NCBI RefSeq assembly: GCF_000455265.1
Contig: NZ_HG005140.1
Coordinates: 40,983-104,982 of the forward strand
Length of the DNA: 64,000 nt
DNA from: Paenibacillus antibioticophila
GTDB taxonomy: Bacteria > Bacillota > Bacilli > Paenibacillales > Paenibacillaceae
Direction: 5' to 3'
Of the stretch, positions 1 to 8,735 are shown one piece after another (position 1 is the stretch's first letter; the number at the start of each line of letters is the position of its first letter). The position numbers were made by a program, and so were the translations under genes. The notes below the pieces were generated by a model, which worked only from the letters and a program-made list of their open reading frames with translations, was not told where the DNA came from and did not search any database.

Positions 1-1234
1 TGTACAGTAAATGGGGATTGATCTGCTGATACAGCAATTGAAGCTGCGACTCCTTCTGCTTCAGATCCATCGTATATTTGTAATGCACCAATGAGTTCAG
101 GCGGCGCGCCATCTCATAGATCGTCGAAATCAGCACACTGACCTCATCCGTTCTCCCTCTGCGCGGGGTCTCGGGCACTACATTTCCAGGTTCATAACGT
201 CTGACGAAATAGACCAGCCGTTGGATCGGCGTCATCAGAGAGCGCCAGAAATAGAGCAAGAAGACCAGGCTTGCTACAAAATACACAATGGAGATGAGCT
301 GGATCAGCCGCTTGATTTCGTTCTGTTGCTGCAGCAGGGCGTGAAGCGGCACCTTGTACACCAGCTTTTGCTGAAGCACGTGATTCACATTCATTACATA
401 GATGTAGTCTTTGGTAATGATGTCTTTTACCGTAGATGTCATGTCCTCCGTTTTCGCCTCTTCAGGCAGTTCAAGCACAGAGCCCCACTCTCCGGTGGTC
501 GAGCTCAGAATACGGTTGTTCCAATCGGTGAAAAAAAGCTCTCCTTCCGGCAGGCTTACCGTCTCCAGCGACTCTCCTACCCGGGCGTCCAGATTGGTCA
601 CCACCAGCACGCCGATGGTCCCGTTCTTGTAGATGCTGTTGATCGCTCTGATATAAGCAAGCGTCTTCTGGCGGCTTTGCCCTTCAGTAGGCTGCGACAG
701 ATGCTCAACTATCCGCAAATAGCCCTTCCCCTTCTTGGCTACCGCTTCCTCAAACCATTCCGGCTTCTCCTCGTCCGAGAAGAAATACACCCCTGACACT
801 CGCGGTCCCGGATAGAATGGTGCAAAAAAGTATGTATTGTTCGGATCATAAACATAGAGTGAATAATAGATCGGTTCACGGTCATCCGTCTCCTGAGAGT
901 ACGTGGTAAGAATATCCTCAAGCTTTTCGTAGTTTTTCACGCGCTCAAGCACGGTCTTATCCGATGAAACCGGATTCAATTGTTGCAACAACTGATTCTG
1001 GAAGACGGTCGATGTTACTTTGTTTACTGCCTCAATATCCCGGTTTATCAGCCGGAAATTTTGCTTGCTTAGCTCGATATAGGCGTTGGTAACATGACGC
1101 TTCAGAATTTGCCCTGCCCGGTCATTGCCGTATGCATTCAGGACGAATAAAGGAATTGTCAGCACGATAAACATCAGCACGAGCTGCTGCTTGACGTTCA
1201 GCTTGCTTAACGGATTTCGCAGTTTTCTTCTCAC
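1..1234 (-). CDS. YesM-type sensor histidine kinase, cut by the window edge
   Basis: Membrane sensor kinase of a YesM/YesN-type two-component system; 411 codons are present and the gene runs off the left edge. I chose the GTG at 1234 because a GGGGGGAAGGA ribosome binding site lies directly before it and an in-frame stop lies just upstream with no other start between. A first membrane segment follows the basic N-terminus (VLMFIVLTIPLFVLNAYG), then an extracellular sensor region of about 250 residues, a second membrane segment (IVYFVASLVFLLYF) and a HAMP-like linker. The window ends inside the phospho-acceptor box of the His_kinase family (QQINPHLLY). The catalytic ATPase domain lies outside. 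Such kinases usually control nearby carbohydrate genes, so the GH65 genes to the right are possible targets, but that is inference. Confidence 0.85.
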   Translation of the reverse strand, partial: MRRKLRNPLSKLNVKQQLVLMFIVLTIPLFVLNAYGNDRAGQILKRHVTNAYIELSKQNFRLINRDIEAVNKVTSTVFQNQLLQQLNPVSSDKTVLERVKNYEKLEDILTTYSQETDDREPIYYSLYVYDPNNTYFFAPFYPGPRVSGVYFFSDEEKPEWFEEAVAKKGKGYLRIVEHLSQPTEGQSRQKTLAYIRAINSIYKNGTIGVLVVTNLDARVGESLETVSLPEGELFFTDWNNRILSSTTGEWGSVLELPEEAKTEDMTSTVKDIITKDYIYVMNVNHVLQQKLVYKVPLHALLQQQNEIKRLIQLISIVYFVASLVFLLYFWRSLMTPIQRLVYFVRRYEPGNVVPETPRRGRTDEVSVLISTIYEMARRLNSLVHYKYTMDLKQKESQLQLLYQQINPHLLY

Positions 1235-1413
1235 GTTCCTTCCCCCCGGCAATCTAACTATAGCAAGAATAAAAAAGGGTCAATATGCGTGTTTCTACGC
1301 ACATCATGTCTATTTCTCCGATGGCCGCTCCTGCCCGGAGACCAGTGCGATGTATTCTCCTAAAGTGTAAACGATTTATGCCGGCTTGCCAGCAAAAAAA
1401 TCGCGGGGGAGGT

Positions 1414-1475
1414 GTATAAGCTGAACTCATGAACATACAGGGGAGGGGCAACGTGTGAAGGTTCTTACCTTCTTC
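1414..1475. repeat. Degenerate half copy of the dispersed palindromic element
   Basis: The string GTATAAGCTGAACTCATGAAC, followed about 20 bases later by GGCAACGTGTGAAG, matches the left half of the intact copies at 2737-2894 and 48768-48967. No matching right half is seen. Probably a decayed or truncated copy. Confidence 0.5.
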
Positions 1476-1518
1476 AATGTGAGGTTACGGCGTGCGTTGC
1501 GAACCAAGTGCCGATAAG

Positions 1519-1834
1519 CACTAAAATTGCTGGCGTAGGTGGTCGTGCGGCGATTTTAATGCACAATGTCACTAAAATTGCTGGCGTGGGTGGTCGTGCG
1601 GTGATTTTAATGCACAATGTCACTAAAAATTGCTGGCGTAGGTGGTCGTGCGGTGATTTTAATGCACAATGTCAATTAAAATCGCTGGTGTGGGTGGTCG
1701 AGCGCCGATTTTAATGCACAATGTCACTAAAATTGCTGGCGTGGGTGGTCGAGCGCCGATTTTAATGCACAATGTCACTAAAATTGCTGGCGTGGGTGGT
1801 CGAGCAGTGATTTTAATGCAGAATGTCACTAAAG
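1519..1834. repeat. 51-bp tandem repeat array 1 (six units plus a partial seventh)
   Basis: Units begin at 1519, 1570, 1621, 1673, 1725 and 1776, with a partial unit from 1827. Lengths are 51, 51, 52, 52, 51 and 51 bases. Each unit holds CACTAAAATTGCTGGCG, a GTGGGTGGTCG-like middle and GATTTTAATGCACAATGT. Units differ by point changes, and two contain a one-base insertion that breaks any shared reading frame. Each unit can fold: TAAAATTGC (1522-1530) pairs with GCGATTTTA (1550-1558), with one G-U pair in RNA. The 823-base gap 1235-2057 holds this array, the degenerate element at 1414 and the hairpin at 1909; I see no gene in it. Confidence 0.9.
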
Positions 1835-1908
1835 CTTCGAGGCTTGCCAAGAGTAAGCTTTTGAGGTCGGGTGGACTTCCCTCGCTCCTTATAGCCGCAG
1901 TGTACGCA

Positions 1909-1957
1909 AGAAACCAAGGAATTAAGCGAGAGAAGGCCGCTTAGTTCCTTGGTTTCT
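1909..1957. terminator. Long perfect hairpin between array 1 and pgmB
   Basis: AGAAACCAAGGAA and TTCCTTGGTTTCT form a perfect 13-bp outer stem, extended by TAAGCG/CGCTTA inside with a short loop. It lies about 100 bases downstream of the pgmB stop codon and could end transcription of the GH65-pgmB genes on the minus strand. The trailing T-run is poor, so it may instead be a remnant of a mobile element end. Confidence 0.55.
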
Positions 1958-2057
1958 ATATGAATATCACTCTATTTTGTTATTAAGGGTGTACAGAATT
2001 TCACTTTGGGGACACCCTCCTTCAAAACCACCACAGCACCACATAACGCACTGCCAC

Positions 2058-2693
2058 CTACGGCAGCAGTGCGTCCAGCCCGCCGACGACCCGGTCGGCG
2101 GCTCCAAGAATGTCGGCACTGCCGATGCCGACCACGCGGCAGCCGGCTGCCTTGGCTGCCTCAACCCCTGCGGCTGCGTCTTCAAACACGACGCAGTCCG
2201 CCGGATCCAGGCCGAGCTCCGCACTGGCCGTCAAGAACACCTCTGGATCTGGCTTCGCCTTAGCCACCTTCGTACCGTCAACAACGGCATCGAACAACTC
2301 GGTAATCCCGAGGCGTTCCAGAATAAACGCCGCGTTCTTGCTCGCCGAGCCCAAGGCAATCCGCACTCCGCGGCTTCTCAAGTACATCAAATATTCCTTT
2401 GCCCCGGGAAGCAGCTCCGATGGCTCCAGCCGGGAGATATAGTCTACATACTCCTTATTTTTCGTCTCCGCCATTTGCTCACGCTCTGCCTCATCCGCAT
2501 CCATCCCGCCTACTTCCAGCAGGATCTGGAGTGACCGCATCCGGCTGACACCCTTCAAGCGCTCGTTGTCCGCTTCAGTAAACTCAAAGCCCAGACGGTT
2601 CGCAAGCGCTCGCCAAGCCAAGTAGTGATATTTGGCCGTATCCACGATTACGCCATCCAGATCAAAGATCGCACCCTTCATTGCTTCCAGCAT
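2058..2693 (-). CDS. pgmB: Beta-phosphoglucomutase
   Basis: Cytosolic HAD-superfamily enzyme (211 aa) that converts beta-glucose-1-phosphate to glucose-6-phosphate. The N-terminal motif FDLDGVIVDT supplies the nucleophile Asp11 and acid/base Asp13. The cap domain follows (about residues 16-90), then GSASKN (motif II), a Lys in KAKPDPEVF (motif III) and VVFEDAAAGVEAA (motif IV). Length and motifs fit the beta-PGM subfamily. AAGGAGA lies 9 bases before the ATG. It is the last gene of a minus-strand set after two GH65 phosphorylases, whose product is exactly its substrate, so the pathway assignment is strong. A palindromic repeat separates it from the second GH65 gene. Confidence 0.93.
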   Translation of the reverse strand: MLEAMKGAIFDLDGVIVDTAKYHYLAWRALANRLGFEFTEADNERLKGVSRMRSLQILLEVGGMDADEAEREQMAETKNKEYVDYISRLEPSELLPGAKEYLMYLRSRGVRIALGSASKNAAFILERLGITELFDAVVDGTKVAKAKPDPEVFLTASAELGLDPADCVVFEDAAAGVEAAKAAGCRVVGIGSADILGAADRVVGGLDALLP

Positions 2694-2736
2694 GTTGTTC
2701 TCTCCTTATCTTGGACCAACTATTTTCAGTCTTTAT

Positions 2737-2894
2737 TATATAAGTTGAGCTAATGAACTTTACGTTCTAAGGGCAACGTGTGAAGTGTGCTTACGAGCTT
2801 ATGCTCCCGAAGCAGCTTTCCTGCAGAAAGTTTTCACTACAGCACACTTCACACTTATGCCTTTCTAAGTAGCCTTTGTAGTTCAACTTATATA
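2737..2894. repeat. Dispersed palindromic (MITE-like) element, copy A
   Basis: A 158-base imperfect palindrome. The left end is TATATAAGTTGAGCTA with GGCAACGTGTGAAGTGTGCT further in. The right end is the near mirror image, AGCACACTTCACACTTATGCC and finally TAGTTCAACTTATATA. The pairing runs almost the full length. It sits between two genes of the same operon-like set. Related copies occur at 8613, 48768 and in degraded form at 1414, 12201 and 47247. There is no coding capacity. TA dinucleotides at the ends resemble IS630/mariner-type MITEs (inference). Confidence 0.8.
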
Positions 2895-2932
2895 GAGATT
2901 CCACCCTAACCATGGCTAATCCTGCCATGCGC

Positions 2933-5260
2933 TTACTCAGCGGAATGCCCCTGCTCCCTTCGTAAAACAGCAGCAACACCAGGTTCAAGCGTTAGACTTT
3001 GCCCATACGCAGCAACACGAACCTCGCTTGTATTCCCTGCATCGGCCTCCAATTCCACCTGTTGCCTGCCAACCCGTACCTTGATTTGCTGTCCGCGCAA
3101 AACCAGCCTGGTTTGAACCGCCTGCCACTTCTCCGGAAGTGAAGGAGAAATCATTGCGCACTCCCCGTCAAAGCGGATACCGGCGAACCCTTGGACAGCA
3201 GCCATCCATGCACCGCCATTCGCAGCCGGATGGGTCCCGCCAATGTACAAGTCCCCGACATATTGCTTCGATTCCCCCGTCAGGTCGATCGTCGCCGTCC
3301 GCATGAAGTATGGATAGCCCCAGTCAGGAGAACCCGTATCGGCGGCAACCATCGCATAAATGCACGCGCTAAGGCTCGATCCATGCTCGGTACGCGGCTC
3401 GTAGTAGGCCCAGTTCGCTTTTTTAATCACCGTATCATAGGCGTCCTTGAATAAATGCAGCATCAGCACAATATCCGCCTGCTTCAAAATTTGCGTTGTC
3501 GTTGCCAATCCGTTCCCGCCGCCCCAATATTCATGCTTGTTGACCACCCTGCCCTTAAGCTCGGAAAGCGGGATATCCTCCAGCGTAAAATAGCGATCAA
3601 ACTGCTCAATCAGCCCGGTCTCGGAATCCGGTTCAGGCACATACAGACGGTCATGCATATCCCGAATATGCTCCGGCTTGATGGCACTGTTCTGCACCAA
3701 CGCCTCATATTGCTCCGGACAAGCGGCATGCAGAATCTCCATCGCTTCCAGCGCTATGAAGAGCGTCCTTTTTACCATAGCATTGGTGAACGCATTATTA
3801 TTTACCCGTTCATGATACTCATCCGGACCCGTGACATCCAGCACTTCATATCTTTGTTTTAACGGATTATAGTACGCATAGGAATAGAAGAATCTCGCAC
3901 ATTCCCATACGGTCTCCGCCCCGCCCTGCAGCAGGATTTCTTCATCCCCGGTAAATTTATAATACTCCCAAATTCCATAAGCTGCATCCGCGCTGATATG
4001 CACCTGTTTATCGCGGAAGTAAGTACGCATTGGCCGTCCCGTAAACACATCGTTTACATTGAAAAGCGTACAGGCATCGTCCCCGGTCTCCTGGCTTTCC
4101 CAGGCATAGAACGCGCCTTCATAGCCGTATTCGGCCGCTTTGCGCCGCGCTCCATCCAAAGTATGAATCCGGTACATCACCAGATTCCGCGCCGTCTCCG
4201 GCTGCGTGTACAGAAAGAACGGAAGCATGAACATTTCCGTATCCCAGAATACCGCTCCCTTATACACTTGCCCCGATAGTCCCCTTGCGGGAATCGACAG
4301 CTTCTCCGAATGCTCGGGCGCAATAATCAACAGCTGGTACAGGCTGTAGCGAAGCGCTAATAGTGCCTCGTCATCGCCTTCAATCACCACGTCCGCCAAA
4401 GCCCACTTCCGCTCCCAGCAAGCCTCATGCTCGGCAAGCAGACCGGCATAGCCGGTACCGGCCGCTTCGCGGCAGAGACGCAGTGCTGCAGCGCCCGGCT
4501 CCTCCTCATCCAGACCTGTGCATACGGCAGCAAATCTATCAAATGTATAGGTCTTGCCTGCCCGGCATGCAAAAGAGATCGTCCGGAAGATCGAGCCCGA
4601 TTGCTGATCATAGCGAACCTCCATTGTCACAGCCTCTCGCTCCTCGGCTTCCATGCTCGAGCTGATCCGCTCCGCCACCGCAAGCGGGACCTGCAACTCA
4701 CGGGTAACGGCGGTTACAAGCAGGCTGTTCTGATGCTCCGCTGCCTCAAGCTTCTCAAGATGCGGACCGTTGATATCCCATACTTCCCCGTTGATGCCCG
4801 TACGAATCGTTAATTGGCCGTTAGCGCTACATGTCACGCTGAGCCGTCCCGCAATCACATTCCGCCGCTCTGCGCTGCAGAACCGCTCCGACTCTACAAC
4901 CAGCTCTGCTCCCCTATCCGCCTTAAATACCGTACGGCGGTGATGTACCGCGCTGCGAATATCCAGTGCCTGCTCGTGCTCCACAGGCTCGCTGTCCAAC
5001 ACGGACAGCGATTGCCCCTCGAATTCAATGACCGCATACAGCGGATGCGGTGCATTGACCGGTTCGCGCCATTTGCCGTCTACCTGGTCATACAGACCTG
5101 CCAGTGTTACCGCCGCCAGCTGGTCCTTTGTATACTCCTCCATCGTGCCTCTACAGCCCATATAGCCGTTGCCGATCATAAACTTGTTGCCGTCGGCGGC
5201 AATCCTGTTCCGGTCAAAGCCGTTCTCCCGAATCAGCCAGTCTTGATTTGCAAGCTTCAT
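2933..5260 (-). CDS. GH65 disaccharide phosphorylase, nigerose/kojibiose-phosphorylase-like
   Basis: Cytosolic inverting phosphorylase (775 aa) of glycoside hydrolase family 65. It splits an alpha-linked glucosyl disaccharide with phosphate to give beta-glucose-1-phosphate. Domains in order: N-terminal beta-sandwich (about 1-270), helical linker, (alpha/alpha)6 barrel (about 310-690) with the general acid in VTGPDEYHERVNNN (Glu481), and a C-terminal beta-sheet domain. The late motifs HEYWGGGNG, KQADIVL, EPRTEHGSSLS and GGTHPAANGG resemble, from memory, nigerose phosphorylases more than maltose phosphorylases. Kojibiose or 3-O-glucosyl-rhamnose activity cannot be excluded. The ATG is preceded by AAAGGTGG and lies one base after the stop of the other GH65 gene, so the two are co-transcribed. 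Confidence 0.85.
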   Translation of the reverse strand: MKLANQDWLIRENGFDRNRIAADGNKFMIGNGYMGCRGTMEEYTKDQLAAVTLAGLYDQVDGKWREPVNAPHPLYAVIEFEGQSLSVLDSEPVEHEQALDIRSAVHHRRTVFKADRGAELVVESERFCSAERRNVIAGRLSVTCSANGQLTIRTGINGEVWDINGPHLEKLEAAEHQNSLLVTAVTRELQVPLAVAERISSSMEAEEREAVTMEVRYDQQSGSIFRTISFACRAGKTYTFDRFAAVCTGLDEEEPGAAALRLCREAAGTGYAGLLAEHEACWERKWALADVVIEGDDEALLALRYSLYQLLIIAPEHSEKLSIPARGLSGQVYKGAVFWDTEMFMLPFFLYTQPETARNLVMYRIHTLDGARRKAAEYGYEGAFYAWESQETGDDACTLFNVNDVFTGRPMRTYFRDKQVHISADAAYGIWEYYKFTGDEEILLQGGAETVWECARFFYSYAYYNPLKQRYEVLDVTGPDEYHERVNNNAFTNAMVKRTLFIALEAMEILHAACPEQYEALVQNSAIKPEHIRDMHDRLYVPEPDSETGLIEQFDRYFTLEDIPLSELKGRVVNKHEYWGGGNGLATTTQILKQADIVLMLHLFKDAYDTVIKKANWAYYEPRTEHGSSLSACIYAMVAADTGSPDWGYPYFMRTATIDLTGESKQYVGDLYIGGTHPAANGGAWMAAVQGFAGIRFDGECAMISPSLPEKWQAVQTRLVLRGQQIKVRVGRQQVELEADAGNTSEVRVAAYGQSLTLEPGVAAVLRREQGHSAE

Positions 5261-5261
5261 A

Positions 5262-7565
5262 CTAACCCACCTTTACTTGGTCCAAAGGAACTCTAAGCTC
5301 TGAACCATCTACGGTCAGGCTTCGGCCATATACCGCAATGTCCATCGGTTCTCCGGACACGAGCTTGAACACCGCTTCATCCTTGTTCACTTCAACGGTC
5401 AGTCTGCTCCCGCGGAAGGTGATCGGGAAGCTGTAATGGGTCCATTGCTCCGGGATACTCGGTGCAAATTGCAGCTTGTCTCCGTCGGATCGCATGCCGC
5501 CAAAGCCGTATACAATGTTCATCCAGGCCGCTGCAATCGAGGTCGTATGAAGACCTTCCCGCGTATTGCGGTTGTAGTTATCCAAATCCAGACGGGTCGC
5601 AAATTCAAAGAACCGGTAGGCCTCCTCCGGCCGCCCAATCTCGGCGGCAAGAATCGAATGGATTGATGGAGACAAGGAAGATTCATGAATGCATCTAGGC
5701 TCATAATAATCATAATTGGCACGCTTCTCTTCCCGCGTGAACTGACTGCTGTACAGGAACATAAACATCAGCACATCCGGCTGCTTGATCATGTCATACC
5801 GGTACAACCGATCATAAGACCAGTGCGAGTACAGCGGAAACTCTGTCACAGGGATCGAATGAATATCCAGATGCGGCATGTCAAAGAACCCATCATGTTC
5901 TTCGTACACGTCGGTGACTTCATCGCGGGGGATTTTCATATGATCGGCTTTATGCTTCCAATCTGCTTGCTCTTCATCCGTTAACCCGATTCTCTCCGCC
6001 AAAAGCGCGAACTTCTCCGGCTCCGTATCCTGCATGCCCTGGATTGACTCCAGCGTATATTCGAACAGCTTCTTCGCCATCCAGTTGATGTAGCAATTGT
6101 TGTTGACCATCAGTTGGAACTCGTCCGGACCCATGACACCGAAATATCCATACTCGCCGCTCTTTTGTCCGAATTGTCCGCGAGTAGCATAGAAGCGGCT
6201 GATCTGAATCAGCATTTCAACTCCTTTATCATGAAGGAAGCTCGTGTCCCCGGTAATTGTTACATAGTGGCGCAGCCCGTAAGCGACTGCAGTACCTACA
6301 TGCAGCTGGAGATTTGAATGTTGCCAAAGATCGCAGCTCTCGGTGCCGTCGATCGTCGCAATCGGATAAAACGCCCCTTCGCAATCCAGCTCCTTGGCCC
6401 GCTGAAGCGCATGAGGAAGCGATTTGTAGCGGAATTCCAGCAGGCTTTTCGCCGCCTTCGGATTATTGAAAATATAGAACGGCAGACAGTACGACTCCGT
6501 GTCCCAGAAGGCCAGACCGCGATAGGCCTCGCCTGTCAGTCCTTTCGCCCCGATATTGAAGCCGGGATTGTCGCCGTGATAGGTCTGATACATCTGAAAA
6601 ATACAGAAGCGGATCCCTTGCTGATTGTCCGGATCGCCGGCGATCTCGATATCCGATGCCTCCCAGACCTGCTGCCAGTAGGCTTGCTGTTCCTCAGCCG
6701 CATGGTCGTATCCCTTCCCGCGGATCGCCTCAGCCAGGTCCATGCCTTGCCGCCATACTGCATTGTCGTCCAGCCCCTGATCCTTCTCCGCAACATTGAT
6801 GACGAGTTTATCCATCACGGCTGAGACACCTTGCTCCAGCTTGAGCTTCAGATCATAACCGATCAGCCCATCCTCAACCACCGGCTGACGTCCTGTCTCG
6901 TCGAGCGACACTGCCCGAAAACCGGAGAATAACCGGTTCCCTGTATTTTCAGTCTGACCCAGGATCGCCGCAATTCCCTGCTCCTCTTCCTGCCTCAGCA
7001 CCGACCAATAGCGCCGGCCCTGGTCCTCATGCAGCACCGAGAAGTCCAGCCCCGTCCGAATCGTTGCCTCCCCGTCTAAATCAACCGGTACCAGCGTGAT
7101 CCGCTGACCTCCGAGATGCGAGTTCCGCATGCTAACCAGACGCTCGCACGCAAGCTTCAGGCTCTTGCCGCTCCGCAGATGCCAGGTCAACTCCCGGCGG
7201 TAAATTCCTGTTCTGAAATCCACTTCCCTGCGGTAATCCGAGAACCGGCTTGCCGCCAAGTCCAGTGTCTCGCCATCCACTGTAATTCGGGTGTACAGCC
7301 AATCAACCGCGTTGACCATGAAGCGCAGCGATTTAATGATTCCTTTATAGTGGGCCGCCACCTGACTCTCTTCATATAGCCCGTTAAAATAACTCCCAAG
7401 CAGCGTATCCCCGCCATACCCTTCCTCCGGGTATCCTCTGACACCCATATATTCATTCCCTAGCGAAAATATCGATTCGGAAACCCGGTTGCGCCCCGGA
7501 TCAAAGCCTTCCTCCACTACTTTCCAGGGATCAACCACCAAATATTTGTCCGCAATTTTCGGCAT
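5262..7565 (-). CDS. GH65 phosphorylase, maltose-phosphorylase-like
   Basis: Second GH65 enzyme (767 aa), first gene of the phosphorolysis set. The catalytic motif VMGPDEFQLMVNNNCY (general acid Glu482) and the later stretch HWSYDRLYRYDMIKQPDVL, together with EPRCIHESSLSPSIHSILAAE, are typical of maltose phosphorylases; trehalose phosphorylase is the nearest alternative. The fold is the usual N-terminal beta-sandwich, linker, (alpha/alpha)6 barrel and C-terminal sheet. The start is set by AAAGGAGCGGGAG before the ATG. It has only moderate similarity to its neighbour, so the pair probably handles two different disaccharides and feeds pgmB. No sugar transporter is adjacent in this window. Confidence 0.88.
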   Translation of the reverse strand: MPKIADKYLVVDPWKVVEEGFDPGRNRVSESIFSLGNEYMGVRGYPEEGYGGDTLLGSYFNGLYEESQVAAHYKGIIKSLRFMVNAVDWLYTRITVDGETLDLAASRFSDYRREVDFRTGIYRRELTWHLRSGKSLKLACERLVSMRNSHLGGQRITLVPVDLDGEATIRTGLDFSVLHEDQGRRYWSVLRQEEEQGIAAILGQTENTGNRLFSGFRAVSLDETGRQPVVEDGLIGYDLKLKLEQGVSAVMDKLVINVAEKDQGLDDNAVWRQGMDLAEAIRGKGYDHAAEEQQAYWQQVWEASDIEIAGDPDNQQGIRFCIFQMYQTYHGDNPGFNIGAKGLTGEAYRGLAFWDTESYCLPFYIFNNPKAAKSLLEFRYKSLPHALQRAKELDCEGAFYPIATIDGTESCDLWQHSNLQLHVGTAVAYGLRHYVTITGDTSFLHDKGVEMLIQISRFYATRGQFGQKSGEYGYFGVMGPDEFQLMVNNNCYINWMAKKLFEYTLESIQGMQDTEPEKFALLAERIGLTDEEQADWKHKADHMKIPRDEVTDVYEEHDGFFDMPHLDIHSIPVTEFPLYSHWSYDRLYRYDMIKQPDVLMFMFLYSSQFTREEKRANYDYYEPRCIHESSLSPSIHSILAAEIGRPEEAYRFFEFATRLDLDNYNRNTREGLHTTSIAAAWMNIVYGFGGMRSDGDKLQFAPSIPEQWTHYSFPITFRGSRLTVEVNKDEAVFKLVSGEPMDIAVYGRSLTVDGSELRVPLDQVKVG

Positions 7566-7824
7566 GCTCTGCTCCCGCTCCTTTACACAGTTTACTTCTA
7601 CAGATTAGCCCAAGAGGACTTACCGGCCCAATGTCCAACTCTAATGACCTTATGTGCGATCATACGAAGTTGGATTTCTCTGGATTGCAGTAGAAAAAGG
7701 CAACATGACAACTAAATCCGGCAGCTATAGGAGAAACCTATCAAAATGATTTGAACTATATATTTCACCAATTCATGCCTGTGCCGCATAATGGAGACAT
7801 GACATGACCGGGGAGGAAGCGGAG

Positions 7825-8598
7825 ATGAGCGGTAAGCAGATTTGGCAGGCCGGATTGTACGATGAAAAACTGGGATACGTAGCGGAATACGGAAAAGGTG
7901 TCGTGGAATTGCTTAGCCCCAAGCCAGGCGAACGGATTCTCGATCTGGGCTGCGGTACCGGGGATCTGACTCAAGAGATTTCCAAGTCCGGCGCGGAAGT
8001 GCTGGGCATGGATCTGGCAGAGCCGATGATACATCAGGCAAGGAATAAGTATCCCCATTTGAACTTTAGAGTGGGAAATGCCGAGCATTTTGAATTGGAG
8101 AGTCCGGTGGATGCGGTGTTCTCGAATGCGGCCTTGCACTGGATGAAGGATGGCCGGAGCGCAGCCTCCTCAGTTTGGAACGCCTTGAAGCCCGGCGGAC
8201 GATTCGTTGCTGAATTCGGGGGAAAAGGAAATGTAGCTGCGATTGTCCAAAGCTTGGGGACGATCCTGGAACAAGATTACGGAATAGACGCCGGATCGCT
8301 TAACCCTTGGTATTTTCCCAGCTTGGGAGAATACAGTGCATTGCTTGAGGAGCTTGGATTCCGAATCGCTTATGCGGCGCATTTCGACCGGCCTACCAAG
8401 TTAAGAGAAGGTGAAGATGGCCTAATTCATTGGCTGAATGGCTTTGCCGCCGGTCCGTTTCTCGCAGGATTTGAGGAGGCCGAAAAAAGCCATGTGCTTC
8501 AAAAGGTAGCGAAGCTGGCGAAAACGGAGTTATTCCGAGACGGAGAATGGTACGCGGATTACGTGCGTTTGCGGATCGTGGCCGTAAAGCAGCAGTAA
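7825..8598 (+). CDS. Class I SAM-dependent methyltransferase
   Basis: Cytosolic methyltransferase of the trans-aconitate-methyltransferase/UbiE-like type (257 aa). Motif I ILDLGCGTGDLTQ binds S-adenosylmethionine, followed by VLGMDLAEPMI (acidic residue for ribose), FRVGNAEHF, and DAVFSNAALHWM with LKPGGRFVAEFGG. The substrate cannot be told from sequence. An in-frame ATG at 7804 would add seven residues, but GGGGAGG at 7810-7816 is placed for the ATG at 7825. It stands alone on the plus strand and converges with the GDSL gene across a palindromic repeat. Confidence 0.85.
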   Translation: MSGKQIWQAGLYDEKLGYVAEYGKGVVELLSPKPGERILDLGCGTGDLTQEISKSGAEVLGMDLAEPMIHQARNKYPHLNFRVGNAEHFELESPVDAVFSNAALHWMKDGRSAASSVWNALKPGGRFVAEFGGKGNVAAIVQSLGTILEQDYGIDAGSLNPWYFPSLGEYSALLEELGFRIAYAAHFDRPTKLREGEDGLIHWLNGFAAGPFLAGFEEAEKSHVLQKVAKLAKTELFRDGEWYADYVRLRIVAVKQQ

Positions 8599-8612
8599 AG
8601 TGGAGTGCTGTA

Positions 8613-8717
8613 GAAATTGAACTATTGAAAGCTACACTGAAAAGGCATAAGTGTAAAGTGTTCTGTAAGAATACTTTACACGTTGCCTCCAATGTACGTC
8701 ATTAGTTCAAATTATAT
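8613..8717. repeat. Dispersed palindromic element, copy B (inverted relative to copy A)
   Basis: The ends ATTGAACTA and TAGTTCAAATTATATA, and the inner mirror halves GGCATAAGTGTAAAGTGTTCT and AGAATACTTTACACGTTGCC, match copy A in opposite orientation and with a shorter core. It fills the space between two convergent genes and may serve as a bidirectional terminator there. Confidence 0.75.
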
Positions 8718-8735
8718 AGCACAATCACCTGTAGA

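Noticed and set aside
1519..1834. Repeat protein made of 17-residue units in arrays 1 and 2
   Set aside because: Units of 50, 52 and 53 bases break every continuous frame, several frames on both strands are open by chance of the repeat, and no ribosome binding site leads into a long one.
7600..7760. Further copy of the palindromic element before the GH65 genes
   Set aside because: Only short words (GGATTTCTCTG, AAAAAGGCAACATG, TTTGAACTATATAT) recall the family; the mirror arms do not pair well enough to list it.
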